A stretch of 64,000 bases of DNA from Draconibacterium orientale (GTDB lineage Bacteria; Bacteroidota; Bacteroidia; Bacteroidales; UBA12170). The stretch covers positions 1-64,000 of the forward strand of contig DYSN01000001.1 in NCBI GenBank assembly GCA_020718205.1, given 5' to 3'. The notes under the pieces are model-generated. The model did no database searches, was not told the DNA's origin, and worked only from the letters and a program-made list of their open reading frames with translations. Below are positions 60,144 to 64,000 of this stretch, piece after piece (position 1 is the first letter of the stretch; each line of letters starts with the position of its first letter). The position numbers and the translations under genes were made by a program.

Positions 60144-61274
60144 ATGAAAATAAATCGTGCCTTAGTCGATGTCATACGACAGGAAATGCAGGAAGCGCGA
60201 AAAATAATCATCGTATTTGGAGCGCGTCAAACCGGGAAAAGCACCTTGCTTCAGGAAGTTCTGGCAAACACCACTGACAAGGTATTGAATATAAACGCGG
60301 ATGAAATTCGCTATGTCGATATTTTATCCTCCCGCGATTTCAATCAACTGCAGTTGTTAACTGAAGGATATAATATTTTATTCATTGACGAAGCACAGAG
60401 AATACCAGAAATAGGGATTAATCTGAAAATAATCTACGACAAAATTCCGGGCTTAAAAATTCTTGTCACAGGCTCGTCGTCTTTAGATATTGCCAGCACC
60501 ACTAAGGAATCTTTAACCGGACGCACTGCAACCTATTCCTTGTTTCCCATATCGCTTTCTGAACTCAGAAATACGATGAACCCCATTGAGCTTCAAAGTA
60601 AAATGACTGAGTTCCTAACATTTGGCATGTACCCGGAAGTATTTCACTATCAATCGGTAAGCAGGAAAGAAAAATACCTTCGGGAATTGGCAAGCTCGTA
60701 TTTGTATAAAGACATTTTCGACCTGGCTCCCATCAGAAATACCCATGTACTCAAAAAACTATTAAAGCTTCTGGCCTACCAAATAGGCTCGGAGGTGAGC
60801 TTAAATGAGCTGGCGCAAAGCCTGCAAATAAGTCAGGAAACGGTGAATACGTACATATCGTTGCTCGAAGACAGCTTTATCCTATTCCGCCTTTCGGGTT
60901 ATAATAAAAATCTCCGAAAGGAAATCAGTAAGAAGGACAAAATATATTTTTGGGATTTGGGATTACGGAACACATTGATTGACAGACTTGATCCATTCGC
61001 TCAATACGACGATAAGGGTGCAGTTTGGGAAAATTTCATCATTGCCGAAAGACTTAAATACTTGTCGTACAATGCACAAACTGCACATTCCTATTTTTGG
61101 CGAACCTATACGGGCGCAGAGTTGGACTATGTTGAAGAAAAAAACGGAGAGCTATTTGCTTACGAGATTAAACTAAAGAAACCCAAATTAAAAGCTCCCC
61201 AGAGTTGGCTTGATAATTACGGTTCAAATTACAAAAGCATCACTATGGACAATTTTTGGGAATTTGTGACCTAA
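60144..61274 (+). CDS. AAA_14/DUF4143-type ATP-binding protein (ATPase 3)
   Basis: FGARQTGKSTLLQEV Walker A, NILFIDEAQRIPE Walker B, LVTGSSSLDIASTTKESLTGRT, C-terminal GAELDYVEEKNGELFAYEIKLKK. Confidence 0.93.
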   Translation: MKINRALVDVIRQEMQEARKIIIVFGARQTGKSTLLQEVLANTTDKVLNINADEIRYVDILSSRDFNQLQLLTEGYNILFIDEAQRIPEIGINLKIIYDKIPGLKILVTGSSSLDIASTTKESLTGRTATYSLFPISLSELRNTMNPIELQSKMTEFLTFGMYPEVFHYQSVSRKEKYLRELASSYLYKDIFDLAPIRNTHVLKKLLKLLAYQIGSEVSLNELAQSLQISQETVNTYISLLEDSFILFRLSGYNKNLRKEISKKDKIYFWDLGLRNTLIDRLDPFAQYDDKGAVWENFIIAERLKYLSYNAQTAHSYFWRTYTGAELDYVEEKNGELFAYEIKLKKPKLKAPQSWLDNYGSNYKSITMDNFWEFVT

Positions 61275-61293
61275 AACAAGTACTCAAAAATGC

Positions 61294-61344
61294 AAAATCA
61301 CTGCGAAGTCATCTCAAATTTGATGAAATCGCAGTGATTTTTTT
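61294..61344. terminator. Bidirectional-looking terminator between convergent genes
   Basis: AATCACTGCGA ... TCGCAGTGATT with T tract. Confidence 0.75.
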
Positions 61345-61354
61345 GATGCTGCTT

Positions 61355-63589
61355 TTATTTCAGGCGATATCTAATCCCCAAATAGGTATTTCGGCCATAA
61401 ACCGGACCCCAAATCATGGATGCATCAAAATATTCACTAAATGGCTCATCTGCAGCGATTATTGGATTTTTTTGAGTATAATCCAATAGATTCTCTATGC
61501 CCAGATAAATCTCTAAACGCTCTCGAATTGTTTTCGATATTTGAATATTCATTAAGAAAAAATCGGGGGATTTATCCATTCGCTGATACTCAGTAGGATT
61601 TTCCAATGTCGAAGGCAATCGCTTGACCCCCTGCCGGTTGAGTGTAGCATCGAATTTCCAGAAATTGCGGGTGGCGTAGGCCAGATTGATAAAAGCCCGG
61701 TGCGAAGCCAAAAATGGTTTCGACATTAATTCTTCCCCATAAGTTGTTTTAACATCGTACCAGCGGTAAGCCAGCCTCACATCGAAGCGCTTAAACAATT
61801 CATAATCAATCTGTGCCTGAAGACTATTGGAATAAGACTCGCCTGAAAGATTATAAAACCTGACTTCTCTAACATCGCTGTCTAAATCCACCACAATCTG
61901 ATTCTCGAAATTAGTGCGATAGAAATCGAAACTCACCACACCTTCTCTATAATCCAGTTCAAACTCATAGGTTAGATTAATGCCAAAATTCCAGGCCACT
62001 TCTGCATCAAGCCCATAGGGGTTTGTCATATTCGCCGAATCAATGTGCCATACTCTGCTGCTGGCCAAAAGCCCCATATTCTCCGAAATCACCTGAGCAG
62101 TTCGTTGTCCGCGACCCGCCGAGGCCCGAATGGCCAAATGCTCATGGGGCAAATAGCGCAAATGCAGGCGTGGTGTGGCAAAAAAACCGTAATGATTGGA
62201 ATAATCTCCCCGCAAACCAGCCACTACATTGAACGACTCGCCAAAACTCCGTGAATACTCAAAAAACACCCCGGGCACATATTCCATATGACCGTAATCC
62301 AGCTCTTTTAAAAGTTCCTCATAATCGTCGTATATAAAACTTGCGCCCAACTTGAATTTATTTCCCGGATTTAAAAAATTCCCTTGAAAAATAAAATTTC
62401 CATAGAAGCTTTTTTGAACCCCGGAATATTTGACATGGCCGAACCGGCTTTCCTGATTGTGGTAGATTCCCGAGAGCTGAAGTCCAAAACTTTGTTCCGG
62501 ATTCGCTTCCATCACTTTCCCTGTCTTGGTCCAAAGCTCCAGTCGGCGGGTTGAGTTTAGCATTTTCCAAAGTCCATGATTGTTTTGATTTCCATTTTCG
62601 GGTAAATGAATTTGACCAGCTTCCTGATCCAGATAACCGGCTTTTACCCCCAATTCAATATGTCCATTCTCAATTTCGTATTCCCAACGATTGAGAACCA
62701 ATACATTATCGCCAGTGGGCATATCCACAAATCCATCGTGGTTCATATCAATATTCAATCGATTGGTTTTCGCATGAAGCAATAAAGCCGTTTTCAGTTT
62801 GGGGCTAACCGCAAACTTCATGTTTACATTTCCCTCGAAACGCGCATCCTGACCGGCATAAAGATTCACAAAAAACTTGTCCATGTTATTTGGATTTCGC
62901 AAACTCACATCAATTTGTCCGGCAATACTCTCAAAACCATTCACCACCGAACCGGCACCTTTTATCAAAGCGATGCTTTCGACCCAGGCTCCTGGAGTAT
63001 AAGTAAGCCCAAGGATGGAGGATAATCCCCTGATATCGGGCATGTTTTCGCGGGAAATCTGAGTATAAGGACCTGCCAATCCGAGCATTTGAATTTGTTT
63101 GGTTCCAGTAACTGCATCGGTAAAAGACACATCGACCGAAGGATTGGTTTCAAAGCTTTCGCTAAGATTGCAACAGGCAGCTTTATGCAATTCCCCTTCC
63201 CCTATTTTTTCTATTTTTAGGGTTTCCATATAGCCAATATTGGTGGTTCTCACTCTCGATTTAATCTCTACCTCACTTAAAGCAACGGATTGCTCCAAAG
63301 TAACAGTTACAAAATTACCTGCAACCACCGAAATGGTATCGGGCGAATACCCTGCATAACTAACAATCAATAAGCTTTTTGAATCCGGCAACCCAATACT
63401 AAAGCGACCAGATTCGTCGGTAATGGTGCCTTGAGATGCATCCATAAGCTTTACATGAGCACCATATAGTGGAAGTAAGCCTTTTTCGGTCTTTTCATTC
63501 ACAATACCTTGAGCTATTGCTATGGTTTCCTGCGCAGAAACCGAGCCCGAAATTATGAATAAAAAAATTGATAATAGGAAGGCTCTCAA
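61355..63589 (-). CDS. TonB-dependent receptor (with carboxypeptidase-like N-terminal domain)
   Basis: CarbD-like LLPLYGAHVKLMDASQGTITDESGRFSIGLPD, plug CCNLSESFETNPSVDVSFTDAVTGTKQIQMLGL, C-terminal GIRYRLK. Confidence 0.93.
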   Translation of the reverse strand: MRAFLLSIFLFIISGSVSAQETIAIAQGIVNEKTEKGLLPLYGAHVKLMDASQGTITDESGRFSIGLPDSKSLLIVSYAGYSPDTISVVAGNFVTVTLEQSVALSEVEIKSRVRTTNIGYMETLKIEKIGEGELHKAACCNLSESFETNPSVDVSFTDAVTGTKQIQMLGLAGPYTQISRENMPDIRGLSSILGLTYTPGAWVESIALIKGAGSVVNGFESIAGQIDVSLRNPNNMDKFFVNLYAGQDARFEGNVNMKFAVSPKLKTALLLHAKTNRLNIDMNHDGFVDMPTGDNVLVLNRWEYEIENGHIELGVKAGYLDQEAGQIHLPENGNQNNHGLWKMLNSTRRLELWTKTGKVMEANPEQSFGLQLSGIYHNQESRFGHVKYSGVQKSFYGNFIFQGNFLNPGNKFKLGASFIYDDYEELLKELDYGHMEYVPGVFFEYSRSFGESFNVVAGLRGDYSNHYGFFATPRLHLRYLPHEHLAIRASAGRGQRTAQVISENMGLLASSRVWHIDSANMTNPYGLDAEVAWNFGINLTYEFELDYREGVVSFDFYRTNFENQIVVDLDSDVREVRFYNLSGESYSNSLQAQIDYELFKRFDVRLAYRWYDVKTTYGEELMSKPFLASHRAFINLAYATRNFWKFDATLNRQGVKRLPSTLENPTEYQRMDKSPDFFLMNIQISKTIRERLEIYLGIENLLDYTQKNPIIAADEPFSEYFDASMIWGPVYGRNTYLGIRYRLK

Positions 63590-63960
63590 TGGGGATCAAC
63601 AGTTCCTGAGCGGTATGCGCAGCACTCGGGCAAACTATTGTATACTTTATCGTCGGCAGTAAAATGCTCAGTGTCGTGTCCCACTTTGGCAACCTCTTTT
63701 TCTATGGCTTCCAAACTGATTTTTTCGGGTTTATAAACCACCACTAGGTAGTGGGTTTTCTTATTCCAGCGGGCTTTTTTAACCCCTTTTATAAATGCTG
63801 CATTCTCAATGCGATCTTTGCACATATTGCAAACTCCGTGAACATAAATACTATCGGTGACTAATTCGGGCTGATTTTCCTGAGCAAGCACAGAAAATGA
63901 GGTAGGTTGAAAAACCATAACCCCAAAAAATATGAATATGATAAAAACTAAATTCTTCAT
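63586..63960 (-). CDS. Exported heavy-metal-associated (HMA) domain protein
   Basis: VHGVCNMCKDRIENAAFIKGVKKARW (CxxC HMA motif), KVGHDTE, C-terminal CCAYR; 4-bp overlap with the TonB receptor. Confidence 0.88.
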   Translation of the reverse strand: MKNLVFIIFIFFGVMVFQPTSFSVLAQENQPELVTDSIYVHGVCNMCKDRIENAAFIKGVKKARWNKKTHYLVVVYKPEKISLEAIEKEVAKVGHDTEHFTADDKVYNSLPECCAYRSGTVDPH

Positions 63961-64000
63961 TTTGTAAATTTTATTATTAATACTATATTACTGTATTTCA

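Overview
The window is Bacteroidota-type chromosomal DNA. Supporting signs are TAnnTTTG -7 promoter elements, T9SS-type C-terminal sorting domains, BACON domains and patatin-BamA proteins. Most of it is housekeeping: a two-component system, two patatin/BamA proteins, secA, a C1 peptidase, dnaA, an AddB-like nuclease, aroB/aroA, cdaA, folP, ffh, folD, queE, a FeS/NrfD/cytochrome c module, an MTA phosphorylase, a DUF2520-HAD-UbiA-maf block, surE-lpxB, an S9 peptidase, yidC, an aroD-aroE fusion, and a TonB receptor with an HMA protein. An accessory segment at about 21.2-28.15 kb carries a RelE-like TA pair, an AbiEii-like nucleotidyltransferase with a small partner, and two AAA_14/DUF4143-type ATPases. 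A third ATPase of this type lies at 60.1 kb. The most striking observation is that all three ATPase genes have a short tandem array directly upstream with an exact 32-bp period. The array sequences are unrelated to each other, but each sits next to or over the putative promoter, which suggests one regulatory or recognition architecture with gene-specific sequence. Other leads are a compact putative sRNA (33179-33266), helically phased TTAACA repeats next to an OmpR-type two-component system, an FeS protein with Cys losses in two paired cluster motifs, and a dispersed ~120-bp element present twice. All calls come from reading the sequence and the supplied ORFs; no database search was run.
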